From contig NC_064438.1 of NCBI RefSeq assembly GCF_023343835.1, positions 16,101,077-16,165,076 of the forward strand: 64,000 nucleotides of DNA, in the 5' to 3' direction. The DNA comes from Lagopus muta (lineage: Eukaryota; Chordata; Aves; Galliformes; Phasianidae). Below the pieces are notes generated by a model. It did not search any database. It was not told the DNA's origin and saw only the letters and a program-made list of their open reading frames with translations. Of this stretch, positions 1 to 11,734 are shown one piece after another. The position numbers were made by a program, and so were the translations under genes. Positions within the stretch are counted from its first letter, which is position 1. Every line of letters begins with the position of its first letter.

Positions 1-403
1 GTTGCACTGCCTCATTCACCTCCCTTTTCTATACCATTTTGTCAACGCAAACTGGAAGCAGAGATGACAACTCAGACCTGCTATCATGAACTTTGGCAGC
101 AGTGTGAGCTGTTTACCCTGACCACAGGGTAGCATCACCCATCAAGCTCCAAAATCAATATGAACTAGATGACACGACAGGCCCAGATAACATTCACTGA
201 CAAGACAGAGCAACACTGGAGAAGTAAACCGTCATACTCTAACTACTGCCTTGTGAACTGCAACACTGTTCAGGGCGATACACGACTTCACCCTAGGAAC
301 AGGCATACATAACTTTGTAACTGACATCCCTGCTTCAGTCTTCTACAGAAAAAGGGACTTAAGCATGGGCCTAGAGAGTTTTAAACTGGAGTACTTACTG
401 TAC

Positions 404-461
404 TCAGTACTGCTCAGAACACAGTGTTTGCAAGCACTGGGTCATGCCTACTCGTACTGAC
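404..461 (-). CDS. Terminal coding exon of the unrecognised gene
   Basis: Acceptor AGTTTCTTTCAG is followed by one completing nucleotide, 18 codons and TGA at 406-404. A consensus donor-like GTAAGTAC follows five nucleotides after the stop, so the transcript may splice again in its 3' UTR. Otherwise nothing is recognised from 1 to 403. Confidence 0.45.
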
Positions 462-3400
462 CTGAAAGAAACTGTACACTCATGTTTAACCTCCGCTTTT
501 AGCAGAGTAATCCTCTGGCACTGCTGTTAGCCCTGATAACTTGCACTGTCCTCCTTATCCCACCCTTCACAGTTTGGCTCACTGGAAGTCTTCCCTGAGT
601 GGGAAATTTCCACTCCTGGAAAATTTCCCAGAGTGGTTCAGCTGACATTCGCATTAAAAAAATCACAGCATGTGCCTGTAGATGTCCTTGTATCAAACGT
701 TCAGAGATGTAACACAGCAGAGATGTAATTGCCACAGCTACGCTCTTAAACAACAGCTTATATCCCAGGGTATGCTCTTACCTGAGCTGACCAGCTCCAA
801 GCACACAACTGCAGATCTTGTTCCCCTCATAGCTGCATAACTTTATGTCTTTGCTGCAAAATCCATTGCCCAGGTTTTTCCCCCATTTTCAGGGTCAGCC
901 ATCCACACCCATACACTCAACTCATAAATCTTTGTGCTGGCACATTAGGATAAAAATTAACAAGATTGTGAAGGCCAGCCAGTGCACAGACAGCCTCCCT
1001 GCCCCAGCAGCTTCCCAGGTCTGCTTTTAGAGCAGATACCTCACACCATCCTCCTTGTCTTGTCCTTGACAATTCTGCCCATTGTTCCCTGGAAAACTTC
1101 CCAGAACAGTTCAGCTTACAGCAGCACTAAGAATCTCAGCATGTGTCAGTAGATCTTTTTGTATCAGATGTACTGAGATATAATGCAGCAGATGCTTAAT
1201 TATCACAAGGTTTGCTCTGTTATAGCCTCTGTTGGTTATTACTTGGAGAAAGAATGAAAGAACAAAAGAAAGAGTCAGCAAGTAACCCTTCTTTCAGCAG
1301 TAACCTGACAACCATTTTTTGGAACTTTTCCTGATATAGCAAAAAAAGCCACACACCATAAAGACAGAAACTTGGGCCGCAGTGGTTTTGAACTCCACAA
1401 CTTGTAATTTTCCTTCTGGTTTTCTATATGTGTATTACTGGAAATGTAATTGACCATTAGGCAGACAGCCGTCCTCCACATACGTATTTAAGAAGCAGCA
1501 AGCCTCTGGAAGCTACTAACTGCTTGTATCAAAAGGAGATTTTCACCAAAGCAACCCAAATTCCTGAGTTAACTGATATCCTGCTTTGTCTGATCACTAT
1601 CACCATAGTGACTGCAGGAGTTGCCTCTGGCTCCCTCTCTGCAACTCACAGATCAGAGAGGAACAGGAAAGCAGCACCAGGAAGGAAACAGCTTGAACTT
1701 AGGGACCAGTGGAGCAGAGAGAAAAGTGGGCTTGAACTTAGGGCCCAGTGAGACAGAAATGGGTTGTGGGCCAGAAGCACCCTTGGACCATGCTGTGATT
1801 AGAGAAACAGTTTAAAAAGGAAAGAGGTGAATGCAGCTTGTGCACATGCTTCAGAGAGTACCAGCATCCAAGGGTTAGCTAGTACAGGAGTGCTATAGCA
1901 CAAGTCAAAGTGAAAGAGCAGCTGAAGATGAGGAAAGTAAAGAAAGAAGGAATTCACAGCAACGTAACAAATGCAAAAGCTTTTAGCTAAAGCTGCAGCA
2001 AGCTGATTCATTCCCCCCTGACATCATTTGCGTGGCCTGCTCCCTCTCCCGGGGAAAACTGGCACAAAAAAAAAAAAAAAAAAAGCAAAAAAAAACCACA
2101 ACCCAAACTGCTCCAGGAAACAAGAGACCCATAGAGCTCAGGGCAGACAGTGCCTGCATTTGCCAGGTTATTCTGATCAGAGAGGGTTCAATGTCCCTGT
2201 GCTGCTCCTCTGAGCATGGCTGTCCTGGCCAGAGAATCTGTACCCTCTGGACTCCAGCATATGCATGCACAGACAACAGCAGTGCTCTATTCTCCCTGCA
2301 ATGGTGCTGCTGCCAAGCACCTCCCAGAGCATCTTCTGATCTCAGCCAGTGGGATTGGCCATATATTTGCGCAATAGGCCGGCATCCAAGAACTGCAGCG
2401 CTCGCAAGTGCTTGTCAGAGTAAATGCTGGGGGTAAAAATGGTTCTTTTCTGGGAAGAGGACAGAGATCATCAGTTGGTCACGAGTGCTACAAAGGCTTG
2501 ACGTTTTTAGTCACAGAAATAAATTTCAGTGAATGCGAGTGAGGAGAAGGAAAAAAACCTTAAAGTATACTCTTGTTACTGAGAAATATTCATCACTTCC
2601 TACCCTTTGCTCTTTCAGGATACCTAAGATCAGTTAAAATCTTCGCAATGAATCTAGCTCTTGAAGATCTTGCAATAAGATTAGATCCATCTGTTCAAAA
2701 ATGGTGTTACAGCAGCCAATAAATACCCACGTAATGCAGCGCTAGTCTGACCGGGAGGAGAAAGGTTCTGCTGAGCTTAACAATGCATGAGCACATCATA
2801 CTGGGTGGCACTGATGCCTCTTCAAACTCTTCCTTCTAAATCCATGAAGAACTTTTCTACAGCAAACTTATAATTTAAGAATACACAATTAAAAATGAAA
2901 AGAACAATGCACAGAGCAGAGATGGGGGAACAAGGTTTGCCTGCAAGCAAGAATCAATGGCAGAACCGGGAATAAAAACCAAAACCTTTCCACATTCATG
3001 GAATATGACCCGTTACTCACCTTGTCCAGCTGTACAGTCTGTGCCCACTTTGTGGAAGCCTTCTTCTTAGTGATGGAAGGAGGAGGAAAAAAAGCCTTGC
3101 CTGATTCTTAACAGCCTAAGGGAATCATTAAGTAACGCCACACCAAGCAACAATTCAATCAGCAAAGGTCATAAATGCTGCAACCATTCCCTGTTTGCTT
3201 AAAGCTGCTTTGCAGTGCCAGGACTCCTTACAAGATCTTGCATTTCAAGTGCTGCAGCACCCATGCCTGCCGGCTGCTAAGGAGCCAGGCTCTGTGAGGG
3301 GCACTCCATTTCTTTTGGAAAATCCAATCTGCCTAGAAACATTCTTAGTGAAAGCAACTGCATGTCAACATAAAAGGGTGGAAGACTCACTTTTTAGAAA

Positions 3401-6400
3401 ATATATTAGGCTCAAATGTGAGGGAGAAGGATGAAAAGCTTTTACATAAGATAAAAAAGAAAATGTCTATCCCTCTACGGCATCTACAAGCAGTAATACA
3501 GAAGCATTGCTTAACTATTTTACTGTTCTAATGATAGGAGTTATTCCTACCTAATTTAAGACTCATATTAATACAAAACTTTGCATAATAAGAACAAGGC
3601 CTTGTCTTGAAGAGTTGTATCAGATTGGTGACAAGCTACAGAACACAGCTCAGGAGCCAAACTTCAAATTCTTTGGTGATGTGTAAGGCAAATCTCATGA
3701 AGGACACGCAGGAGCAGAAGCAATAAATACAAGGTAGGAAAGTTCAAGACTATAAAAAAAAAAAAAAGTTTATTGCAGCCTTTCCTGGCCAGGCAAGCAA
3801 GTGACCTGATTCCCAGGCACAGAAACAAGTCGCTACATCTGGCTGAGACCAAACTGACCCTTCTCTCCAGAGCCTGCCAACTTTGCTGCTGGGGCTGCAG
3901 AGCAGGATGCCAGCCAGTGCCTTGGACTCCACAGAGTATCGCCCCTGTCTTTGTCACAAACCCACCTCTACCAAAGTTAATTCTGGAAACTGGGCACCTG
4001 ATGTTAGGGCTCACATTGCCTCCTGTCTCCCTTGGCAGAGGCACTTCTCACAGTCAGCTGTGGAAGAGCTCTGCTTACAAGGTCTGTGCCCCTCCAGTAT
4101 CTATGATTATTTCCTTACCAGTTAAACCCAGCCACATACCTTTAGGTTTGACACAGTCTCTTGCCTCTTCAGTCAGGCAACACTTGAACCATACAGAGTG
4201 CGACATGTGAGTATCAGGACTTTTTTTCTGCAGTAAGAGCAATATTTATGAGATCAGCATCTGACACTTCCCTGCTATGTGCCGTTAACAAAGCTAGTTC
4301 CTCTGTGCCCCAGTGTCTCTATCTATAAGCCTGGCACAGCAGCTCAGATCTCCTTGAAAGATCAGTGTGAAATATCGGAGGTTACTGGCACGTTGTTGGC
4401 AATTCTTGATCTTGAGATTTCACAGTTTCTGTGACAGTAACAAGCCTTGAGATCCAAGGCTGCAGAAGGCCACACAGTATTTAACTATGTCTTCACAATT
4501 TGTATTCCTCCAAAGTTCCCACTAAGATTTCATTAAAACAAATCTTTTAGATTGGTTCAGATGATAAATACCTTGCAACGCAGGGAAAGAATATCAAGTA
4601 AACCAAGCATGAGAGATCAGTCTTAGAGATGTTGACTAGATAGCCAGTATCTCCATACTGATAACACATAGAAAGGAATTGCAAAGTCTGAGCAAATAAT
4701 GACTTAAAAGTATCACACAGCAGCAGGATAGCAGCAGCCAACTTGTTCTCACTTGATTTTGGGAGCTGCAAGACCCGCCAACAGCCTCTCCCCCCCAAGA
4801 ATCCATGCAGCATTCCTTAGGCAAGTGTTAATGCTGGATCTTTACCAAGAAAGGATTCTTACAGACTCAGCAAACAACAGGAGGATGTTATATTGCTTGC
4901 TTCTTTCTCCTGTTTCCCCCCCACTTCCATTCCCCAGTACCTCCCCTTGACCAAGAACCTTCTCAGCAGCTACCAGCTGAATGTGAGGTGCAGCAGCACA
5001 TGCCACCTGCTTAGCCTGCTTGCTCCTCCCAGCTACTCTGCTAATGGAAACAGCAGAAACTCAAAGAAGCAGGCATGGATAAGGCTAGAAAGTGCTGACG
5101 GAGGTATCTCCTCATTGTGGAATGCAAAGGATTAAAGCTAGCAAGAGCACAGCTGTGTTCAGCATCAAGTTATTCCCTGATCCCTATTGGCTAGCATTGC
5201 TCTGTAACTTGGATCATATCCTGCCTCCAGCTCACTGCTGGTCTGCTTGCTTTCTTCTCCATGTGTCATTCAGATGCACTCTTGGGACATCACACAGCAA
5301 AAAGCAATAAAGGACCATGCAGCTTGTAACAAATACACACTAGCTTTTAAAGAGAGCCAGGCTGCAGGGCTGAGAAATCCTTCTCTTAGCAGGCGAGTGC
5401 CACCTTGTGTTGGGAATGGAAGCAGTCCGATGGATAAAATCCAATCTGTCTGCAAAACCAAATGATAGCATGGGACCAGAAGCCATCTTTGGAACAAAGC
5501 TCTGTTAGGAGTTTTGGCTTTTGGTGCCCACCAGCATCATTCTCAATCCGATATGGTCCCTGCTGTAAGGAGATTCTGCTTTTTGAAGGGACAGGCAAGC
5601 TAGAGTGAGCAGCTCATCCTTACAGGTTCTGACCCAAGCTGCAGCACATAGCCTTACCCAAAGAAGACAAACCTCAGATGTAACTGTGCATGAACAACTG
5701 CGGATGCCTTGTCTGCAGTGGAGACAAGGAGAAACAAGGTGTCACAGAACACAGTAAAATTCTGCTGAGTGATACTGACTTCCATGCTGGAGACTAGCTA
5801 GCAACGGATGTGAAAAACTCGATAGTGAAATGCCACAGGGATTTTACAGAGCAACTTTCAAATGTCAAATATTGCTATGGTGGTTATCCTGAACCAATGT
5901 GCAGGTGAGAGAAGTCAGCTATTTTGCTGTTTCTTATTAGTTATCTTAAAATTAACTTTGAGAATTCTACTCTAGATCTGGGTTAAATTTTATCTGGTCA
6001 AACTACATGAGATACCTCAAACAAACTTCTGAAAATGCCTGGAATTCCATGCTGGATGCTTTAAGGGAAGCTTTAGCACAATCAGCTTTGTGAAAATGTT
6101 TATTTTGTTTAAAAATGAAAGGTTGCTACTGTGTGAAAAGACAAGTTCCTTAAAGATTCTGAAAAAATAGTACTGCTTTGAGTTTTATTCACTTTGGGGC
6201 TTCTTCATAATCTTGAACAGGAAGAAAAGCAACTTGTCCAACATATTAGGAATACAGGAATTTCTCTGCAAACACCTTGGAAAGGAACAGAGTATGAGTA
6301 TACTATTCAAGTGAACTTCACACAAACAGAATGCAGTAATCTGAATTTTGCTACAGCTAGGTGCTCTAAGAATTAACCCACCATGTGAACAATACTGTTT

Positions 6401-8862
6401 TCTCTTAGAGCAAAAGTGACAAAACCAGGAAATTCAGAATTCAGTTATATTTAAAAGAAATGTGGATGCTTCACAGAAATGAAATTGAAGTATATTGCTG
6501 TCATCATGAAGGGTCTTAAAAAACTGAATTCCAAAGCTATATGTGTAAGCAGCCCTGTCTCCAGAAAGCCCAGGGATGCATAAAAAGGTTACCCTTTATG
6601 CACACACTCACAAGACTGAGTCAAACCAAGAGCTGGATAGATGGATTACTTGTCCTATTACTAACTAACCACCATCACAGTGTGTGAGCAGTGGGAGTAC
6701 ATCAAGGCGTTTTGCCAGAACGTAACACCACATTCTGAAGTGGAAAGCTGAGAGGAAGGCCCACTACTCTATCTTCAGCATGCTGAAGGCAAAGAGAACA
6801 TCATCAGAATTGAATTTCACCTTCCACTTCCCTCTCAGATTCCTTCCTTCCTTTCTTGATATTTGCAGTGCACAAGCTCTGACATATCAGGACAGATCAA
6901 TCTCAATTCAGCAGCCAAGGTGGCAAAGAGGTGCCAATGTTGTGCAAGGTCTCACCAGTGAAATGAAGTCTCAGGGATGCACAGGACTGAAGATCCGAGT
7001 TTGACTGTGGCAGCAGCCCTTAAGGTGATGCTTAACTGCTCACATCAGCGGGACAGAAATGAGCACTTACTGAGAGCACCCTTCAGGATTCTTTCTGTTA
7101 GCTCTGGAGTCCCAGATCCAAGCTGTTTGGTGTCCAGCGACTGAAATAAATAACTCTCTCTCTGTAGATGTACCATTTCTAGGATAGCAGCTATATCACA
7201 CATGCCTATCGGCTGCACAGGATGGAATCCCTTAAAGAAAAAGAGCTGAAGATGGAGTAAGTCAGCACAAACTCCTGAATAGAAACAATAAACAAGGAGG
7301 ACTGTGTGATCAAAATGTTCCTTAGCAAAAGCAGTATCCCTTTTAACTGGATGTTTGCTGGCACGGATGTGGTATCCACATGCTCTGCCTGACAGAGATG
7401 TGAAAAGTGGTATATAAATACAAACTATTACTAATTATCTGCCCTCTGCAGGCTTCCAAAAGTCCTGTTATTCATGACACGTTTTGTAGACAGAAAGCAC
7501 TCTTGGCTCAGACCAAAGAAGGTCCAACTATCCCAGTATGCAATCTCTGACAGCGACCAATAATGCGAGATTGACTTGCAGACAAGTTAAACTTTGCTAC
7601 AGCTTTTAAGAGAAGCACTACGACTGTGTCCTTCCAACTGACTGAAGCTCTTAACAGGGAGTAAGTTTACATCCAAATATGTTGTGTTTTCATTCAGTAG
7701 ACCCTTTAAGTCAGGGTTTCACAAGTCCAATTATAGCTTTAAGTTAAAAAACAAAAACAAAAACCCAAAAGCTACACATCTAGGAAATATTGTATGTTGG
7801 CTTTTTTCCTAAAAGGAATAACTAAGATTTTTCTGCCTTTTTTAATAAAAGGAAAGATTAAATGCTTTAAGGTATTCAGAACACTTTAACAGCTCGCCTC
7901 CTTAGCCTTTCCTTTATTCTTCTTCCACCTATTGCCTGCTCTTCTTATGCTGAAAGACAAGTATTGTTAGTGTCACCAAAAATGATGTTCATCATACCAC
8001 GCTCTAAACCGAATGTAGATTTACCAAGAGTTTGGGGCTTTTTGCTAGAAATCTAATCAGTCTGAAAAGATTTTCATCCTATTACAAAGCATGTTCCCCA
8101 ACCTAGAACTATTCCCCATTAGTCACTATAGGCAATAATCTCAGAATTCAGTTATATCCTATAGGAGAGGTCCTTATGCTAAGACTTGTGTCACATGCAC
8201 AGGTAATGAGAACAGCATAAATCTGGGGAGGGCTGAGACTATCTTTCCATTTGATTTTACAACACTCAATCTTGATGAAGATAAAAGGAAGCTGAGAGAG
8301 GACAGGGGAAAAAAAGTGCTCTGCTCCCATCCATATCCCATCCTCAACAGAAAAATACAAAAATAGTTTCTCACCTCAAAATGCCTTTAAACGAAAGCAT
8401 GCAGAAAAACCTCCTACAAATTGTTAACTCCAACATTTAAAAAAGAAATCTTCTGATATTCAAGTATCAACAGGTACTTAACACTAAAAAAAAATTAAAA
8501 AGACCCCGATTTTTCAGGAACAATTAACACGACCTCAGAAACTATAGTCAGTCTCATATTTAAATGGAGTATGAGCTGCTTGGCTTCTGGATTTCATTGC
8601 AGATCTGAAACAGCTACACTCTACAGTATTTTACTATGCCATTTTGCAAGAAAACTTTCTGAAACACTTAAGTAATTAAAAGTCTGATTTCTAAAATTAA
8701 TTGTAAACCCCATCTTACCATTAAGACTGAAGTCATAGTACATTGCCCTCTAAGGATGTGTGCTATGAGATCAAAACCCTCAAGTTGGATCTCAAGGCTT
8801 GATGTCAATTCCAAAGTTGGCAATTGCTGTTCACTACTTAAACATGAGCAATTTGGCACCTC
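404..8862 (-). CDS. Unrecognised multi-exon protein gene, phase-linked 3' part
   Basis: Nine consecutive minus-strand segments with AG acceptors and GT donors join without a frame conflict: 8719-8862, 7071-7230, 6956-6986 (or -7004), 6016-6058, 4140-4227, 3021-3100 (or -3106), 2727-2746, 782-853 and 404-461. The joined frame gives about 257 residues and ends at TGA 406-404. The longest segments (48, 53 and 29 codons) are open only in the frame that their neighbours require. I do not recognise the protein. The N-terminal part alternates hydrophobic and charged residues like a helical-repeat protein. The middle has a basic Lys-rich patch after Phe-Phe-Pro-Pro-Pro, and the C-terminus is Cys-rich. 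No signal peptide or membrane segment is visible. It runs in the same direction as KMT5B and just behind its 3' end. Further 5' exons are likely between 9.3 and 11.8 kb. Function is unknown. Confidence 0.62.
495..1215. repeat. Pair of diverged direct repeats about 472 bp apart
   Basis: About 600-760 and about 1075-1215 share a collinear series of words, for example CTGGAAAA(T/C)TTCCCAG, CAGCATGTG, and GTATCA followed by GAGAT(G/A)TAA. I judge the match roughly three in four bases over about 140 bp. A weaker match may begin near 495 and 1020. The copies sit on either side of the exon at 782-853. It could be an old local duplication or two copies of an unlisted repeat family. Confidence 0.5.
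782..853 (-). CDS. Exon of the unrecognised gene (72 nt)
   Basis: Acceptor GGATTTTGCAG and donor GTAAGAGC bound 72 nt. Only one frame is open (entry and exit phase 2), giving 23 full codons with three Cys and a Gly-Ala-Gly-Gln-Leu end. Related intronic sequence lies on both sides (see the duplication at 495-1215). Confidence 0.52.
2727..2746 (-). CDS. Possible 20-nt mini-exon of the unrecognised gene
   Basis: A strong acceptor tract (TTTCTCCTCCCGGTCAG) is followed 20 nt later by a GTATTT donor. Entry phase 0 and exit phase 2 are exactly what is needed to join 3021-3100 to 782-853. The donor is mediocre and the exon is very short, so this rests mainly on phase. Confidence 0.35.
3021..3100 (-). 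CDS. Exon of the unrecognised gene (80 nt)
   Basis: The exon ends at AAG before a consensus donor GTGAGTAAC. The acceptor is either AATCAG (start 3100) or TTAAG (start 3106); both keep the frame. It encodes Phe-Phe-Pro-Pro-Pro, then a Lys-rich segment and Lys-Trp-Ala-Gln-Thr-Val-Gln-Leu. Exit phase is 0. Confidence 0.57.
4140..4227 (-). CDS. Exon of the unrecognised gene (88 nt)
   Basis: Acceptor GCTCTTACTGCAG and donor GTATGTGG bound 29 codons plus one nucleotide. The other two frames are closed by stops. The product contains a Cys-Cys pair and a Thr-Glu-Glu-Ala-Arg run and ends in Lys-Pro-Lys. Exit phase 1 matches the next exon. Confidence 0.57.
6016..6058 (-). CDS. Exon of the unrecognised gene (43 nt)
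   Basis: Acceptor TTCCCTTAAAG and donor GTATCTC bound one completing nucleotide plus 14 open codons, with entry phase 2 and exit phase 0. Both match the neighbouring exons. Confidence 0.48.
6956..6986 (-). CDS. Exon of the unrecognised gene (31 nt)
   Basis: Acceptor TCTTCAG and donor GTGAGACC bound 31 nt. Entry phase 1 matches the preceding exon and exit phase 2 matches the following one. A second acceptor 18 nt upstream (exon start 7004) is also in frame and has a better pyrimidine tract, so six extra residues may be included. The upstream intron is then only 66-84 nt. Confidence 0.5.
7071..7230 (-). CDS. Exon of the unrecognised gene (53 codons)
   Basis: The acceptor TTTTTCTTTAAG and the consensus donor GTAAGTGC bound 160 nt that are open in one frame, with entry phase 0 and exit phase 1. 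The product looks helical (Cys-Asp-Ile-Ala-Ala-Ile-Leu-Glu and Pro-Glu-Leu-Thr-Glu-Arg-Ile-Leu-Lys). It is the best-supported exon of this gene. Confidence 0.62.
7355..7430 (+). repeat. Ancient SINE/LINE-type 3' tail
   Basis: The string GTGGTATATAAATACAAACTATTACTAATTAT resembles the AT-rich 3' end shared by deeply conserved amniote SINE/L2/L3-type elements. Only the tail is recognisable. Confidence 0.35.
7507..7575 (-). repeat. Ancient CR1/L3-like fragment
   Basis: On the minus strand this segment resembles the phrase 'tggaccttctttggtctgagcc' with an upstream 'ggtcgctgtcagagattg', typical of old L3/CR1-type fragments in amniotes. It is heavily diverged, and the orientation is inferred. Confidence 0.35.
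8719..8862 (-). CDS. Exon of the unrecognised gene (48 codons)
   Basis: A segment of exactly 48 codons lies between acceptor ATCTAG and strong donor GTAAGATG, with phase 0 at both ends. A stop lies directly upstream in the intron, so the exon cannot extend. It encodes a Cys-containing start followed by an amphipathic stretch around Phe-Asp-Leu-Ile-Ala-His-Ile-Leu. Confidence 0.55.
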
Positions 8863-9382
8863 CTAGATGCTGACTGGATAGGCTGTGACTCATCTTTGGG
8901 GCTACAACATTTTGGGCAGCCTTTGCACTTGAATTCTTGCACAGGAAAGGACTCAGCCTCTGCAGCTGGAAAGACATCTTCCTGCCTCAGCATCCAATAT
9001 TATCCAAGAGACTGTGATAACAATGAGCAGTCCTGTACTACTGCTGTGTATGCAAGATTTCTAAAATTACAAATAAAATCGTATTCTACACAACACAATT
9101 ATAGGTTGTAAACCAGTAGAGAGCAAAAGTCTGTTGCAAAATGTTGCAGCCAACACAATAATTGGAGCAGAATAACTATAAATCTAATTACAGAAGAGAA
9201 TTGACTTCTGATATGCATCATAAAGCATCAGTGGAAAAATCTATGTTTTGTTGGACCCACTGGTAGCTCCACATTTGGCTGGAACTCGCTACCAAAACCA
9301 TGAGTCTTTTGCCTCTTATGTCAAAACAGTTTCCAGAGCAACACTGTCTCATTGGCCCCATTCTGCTCCAGAGCTGACATAC

Positions 9383-9485
9383 CTGTACCTACAAGCAGTT
9401 CTCCAGCATCACCACTGTTTCTGTGACAGGAAATTTCCCATACGGATGAGTCCCAGATTACACAAGTTAAATCACATGTAGCTGC
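9383..9485 (-). CDS. Candidate exon of the unrecognised gene
   Basis: Acceptor CTAG, preceded by CTTCTCCCCTGG, opens 34 codons that end before donor GTATGT. The frame is rich in Cys, Trp and Ser and stays open past the donor to about 9320. It exits in phase 1, whereas the next exon (8719-8862) enters in phase 0, so an exon between them is missing from this model. Confidence 0.4.
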
Positions 9486-10758
9486 CTAGTCCAGGGGAGA
9501 AGCTGTGGACTTCCTTTGCCTGTGGAGAGAAGGAATAGCATTGAAACAATCACCCATGCCCTGCAATAGTAAGAACATTAATGGGATTATTGTGAACAAG
9601 GTATTAAAGCTAGAACTGATGTGACATTGTGGAGAACAAGCAGCAACTGCAATAGGCAATACAGAGCAATTCCATACCTAATGTTACTGCTATGGAACAG
9701 TAATGGAGATAGACAACATAACCTTGTTAACTTGTGAAAACAAAAGGTCGGTAGGGTGCAACAGAGCATGCAAGGCTACCAGTTTGTTTTTATGACTCAG
9801 CTCAAACAGGAGTGTTTCCTGGGAAAAGGATTTAAGAAAACACATAACAGTAGTGGATACAGTGCACACATAAGTACTTTGACTTTTTGTTTTCAGCAAG
9901 TCTTATTCCAGAGTTCCCAAACCTTCACCTTCTCATTTTAAAAGGAGCAATAGATGATATAAATGTGGAGAACAGAGGCAAACTGACACCAAGAAGCAGC
10001 AGCAGCTAAAAGCAAATCTGCACACACACTCTGGGGAGCTCTGCAGGTGCATTTAACACATCGCATCAGGCAGTATTACTGAAGAAAGCCAGTGCACTGT
10101 GAAAAGCAGAGTAATACTGCACGATGCTAATCTTTGTGCAAACTAATACTTGAGAGTTTGAAGTAGGTACAGAAACAACACCCATCAGGGAAGGTTAGCT
10201 TGCCCTATGCAAGGCAGAGTAATCATCTGTTCTGTCTCCTTAGGACTGACATGAACACTACTCAGTAGGATCAAACTGCCTGCACTGTATTTTGCAATGA
10301 TTGTACTGTGCAATAAGCCACTGCATTTTTAACTTTCACATTAAAACAAACAAACAAAAACCTTTAAGAACACTGTAGCTCCCTAAACCTGTTACATGAA
10401 GAACATCATTTGCTTTCATCTTATCTTTGTCTTCTACCCTGTTGACTCCCCAGGGTTGTAAGATGTGAGCCAGCTAATAGTTACACTTGTTACTATGAGT
10501 AGTCTAAGCTCTTCTCAGCTATATGGGCCTTGGTGTGCAGCACCTGCATCATCAGCAGCCACCCTGCTGTTACAGCATTGGCTGTAATGTTTCTTCTTTA
10601 GCCTCCCCAGCTATTCCATGTGTCGGAAACACAGCTAGCTGACACAGCCCATTTCTAACATGCCTTCTCCAATTCTTCATCCTGTTAAAACTTTGCCCTG
10701 GCCACCCAAAGTTATGGTGGTCACTGTAAACCTATCCAGTTGATGCATGTTTCCTTAC

Positions 10759-10834
10759 CACCCTCCTGGGAAATTAAAGAAGCTAGAACAGGGTTCCCAG
10801 AAGTTATATCACTAGCTTTACAGTGCTGTGAGAC
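10759..10834 (-). CDS. Candidate exon of the unrecognised gene
   Basis: A very strong pyrimidine tract and acceptor (TTCTTCCCTTCCTATTCAG) open a 76-nt segment of 25 codons ending before donor GTAAGG. It enters in phase 0 and exits in phase 1. The next candidate (9383-9485) enters in phase 0, so at least one small exon between them is unseen or one boundary is wrong. Confidence 0.4.
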
Positions 10835-11278
10835 CTGAATAGGAAGGGAAGAAACATGCTCACCTTGCTAACTTTTCATACACGTGACACAAACATTCAC
10901 CATTTCCCTAATCTTAGTGGTAGGGAAAAACCACTGTATGCCAATTTGTATACGCATGATGAAAAACCAAGTCTGTTTTCATGGCAAGAGAAGCACAGAA
11001 AGGACTGTTGTTATACAAGCCCCACCTACCCTATCTTGGGGGAATGCACCTTCTTATTTTCAAGATGTTTCTAACACCAAGAATCCTCAGCTCAATCCAT
11101 TTACAGACTTGTCTACCTGCAAATGACTAAACGTAGCTCTAAATTCTCCAGTACAAGAAGTCTGTTCATGAACAAGATCAATCCAAATTTCCTGATACCT
11201 AAAAAGCTACCTACAAAAAAAAAACCTACAAGTTCCATTAAGACCTGGCTCAGTGCTCAAAAACATCAGCATACTTAC

Positions 11279-11310
11279 CGAAGTCTTTTTGCATTCAGGT
11301 GTTCTGTGAC
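11279..11310 (-). CDS. Candidate exon of the unrecognised gene
   Basis: A 32-nt segment lies between acceptor TTTTTAG and a strong donor GTAAGTAT. Read with two nucleotides completing an upstream codon, it gives 10 codons and exits in phase 0, matching the entry phase of the candidate at 10759-10834. It is too short to be convincing alone; the splice signals and phase match are the support. Confidence 0.35.
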
Positions 11311-11673
11311 CTAAAAACCCATGTTTGCCAAAAAAGACTGTGCATTACACATAAGCTTTTTTTTGTTTTTAAATGTACTCTATACATGAGACAGATTGCC
11401 TTTAACAAAGAACGGACATTTTAAAAATGAAGTTGCAAGTATTGTGTTTAATTCTACACTTAATTCTATGCTAAAAATACATAAAGTAAACAAGATGAAA
11501 CGGTTCTACCATATGATTTGCAGCCTGACAAATTAGCAAAATGCATTTGGAAGGATTCACTTGCAAGAAAAGAAAAGTAATTCTTTTCTACAGAAACCAG
11601 AGATGGCCAGATCATTAGGATCAACTCATGCAAACTACCCACATGTTACCACCGACGTTCAATGCTTTCAAAC

Positions 11674-11734
11674 CTGGATAAGAGAACCGTCAAGAAACTC
11701 AAGTCCTTCCTCTTCTGGGCACAGAGCACTGGAC
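11674..11734 (-). CDS. Candidate 5' exon of the unrecognised gene (weak)
   Basis: The acceptor TTAG follows a T-rich tract and 20 open codons end at CAG before GTTTGA, a weak donor. The frame reads like protein (Glu-Glu-Glu-Gly-Leu-Glu-Phe-Leu), but its phase does not fit the next candidate exon directly. Treat it as a lead only. Confidence 0.22.

Noticed and set aside
1983..2436. Open frames across the A-rich run near 2070
   Set aside because: They are driven by the poly-A tract (Lys or Phe runs); no splice support or domain.
5658..5712. Candidate exon with a strong pyrimidine tract and donor GTAAGG
   Set aside because: In the only frame that would fit downstream it creates a stop with the preceding exon, and the flanking exons already join in phase without it. 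It may be a cryptic or alternative exon.
10864..10907. Candidate exon with donor GTGAGC and 14 open codons
   Set aside because: Using it together with the better exon at 10759-10834 would leave an intron of only 29 nt, and the phases do not fit.
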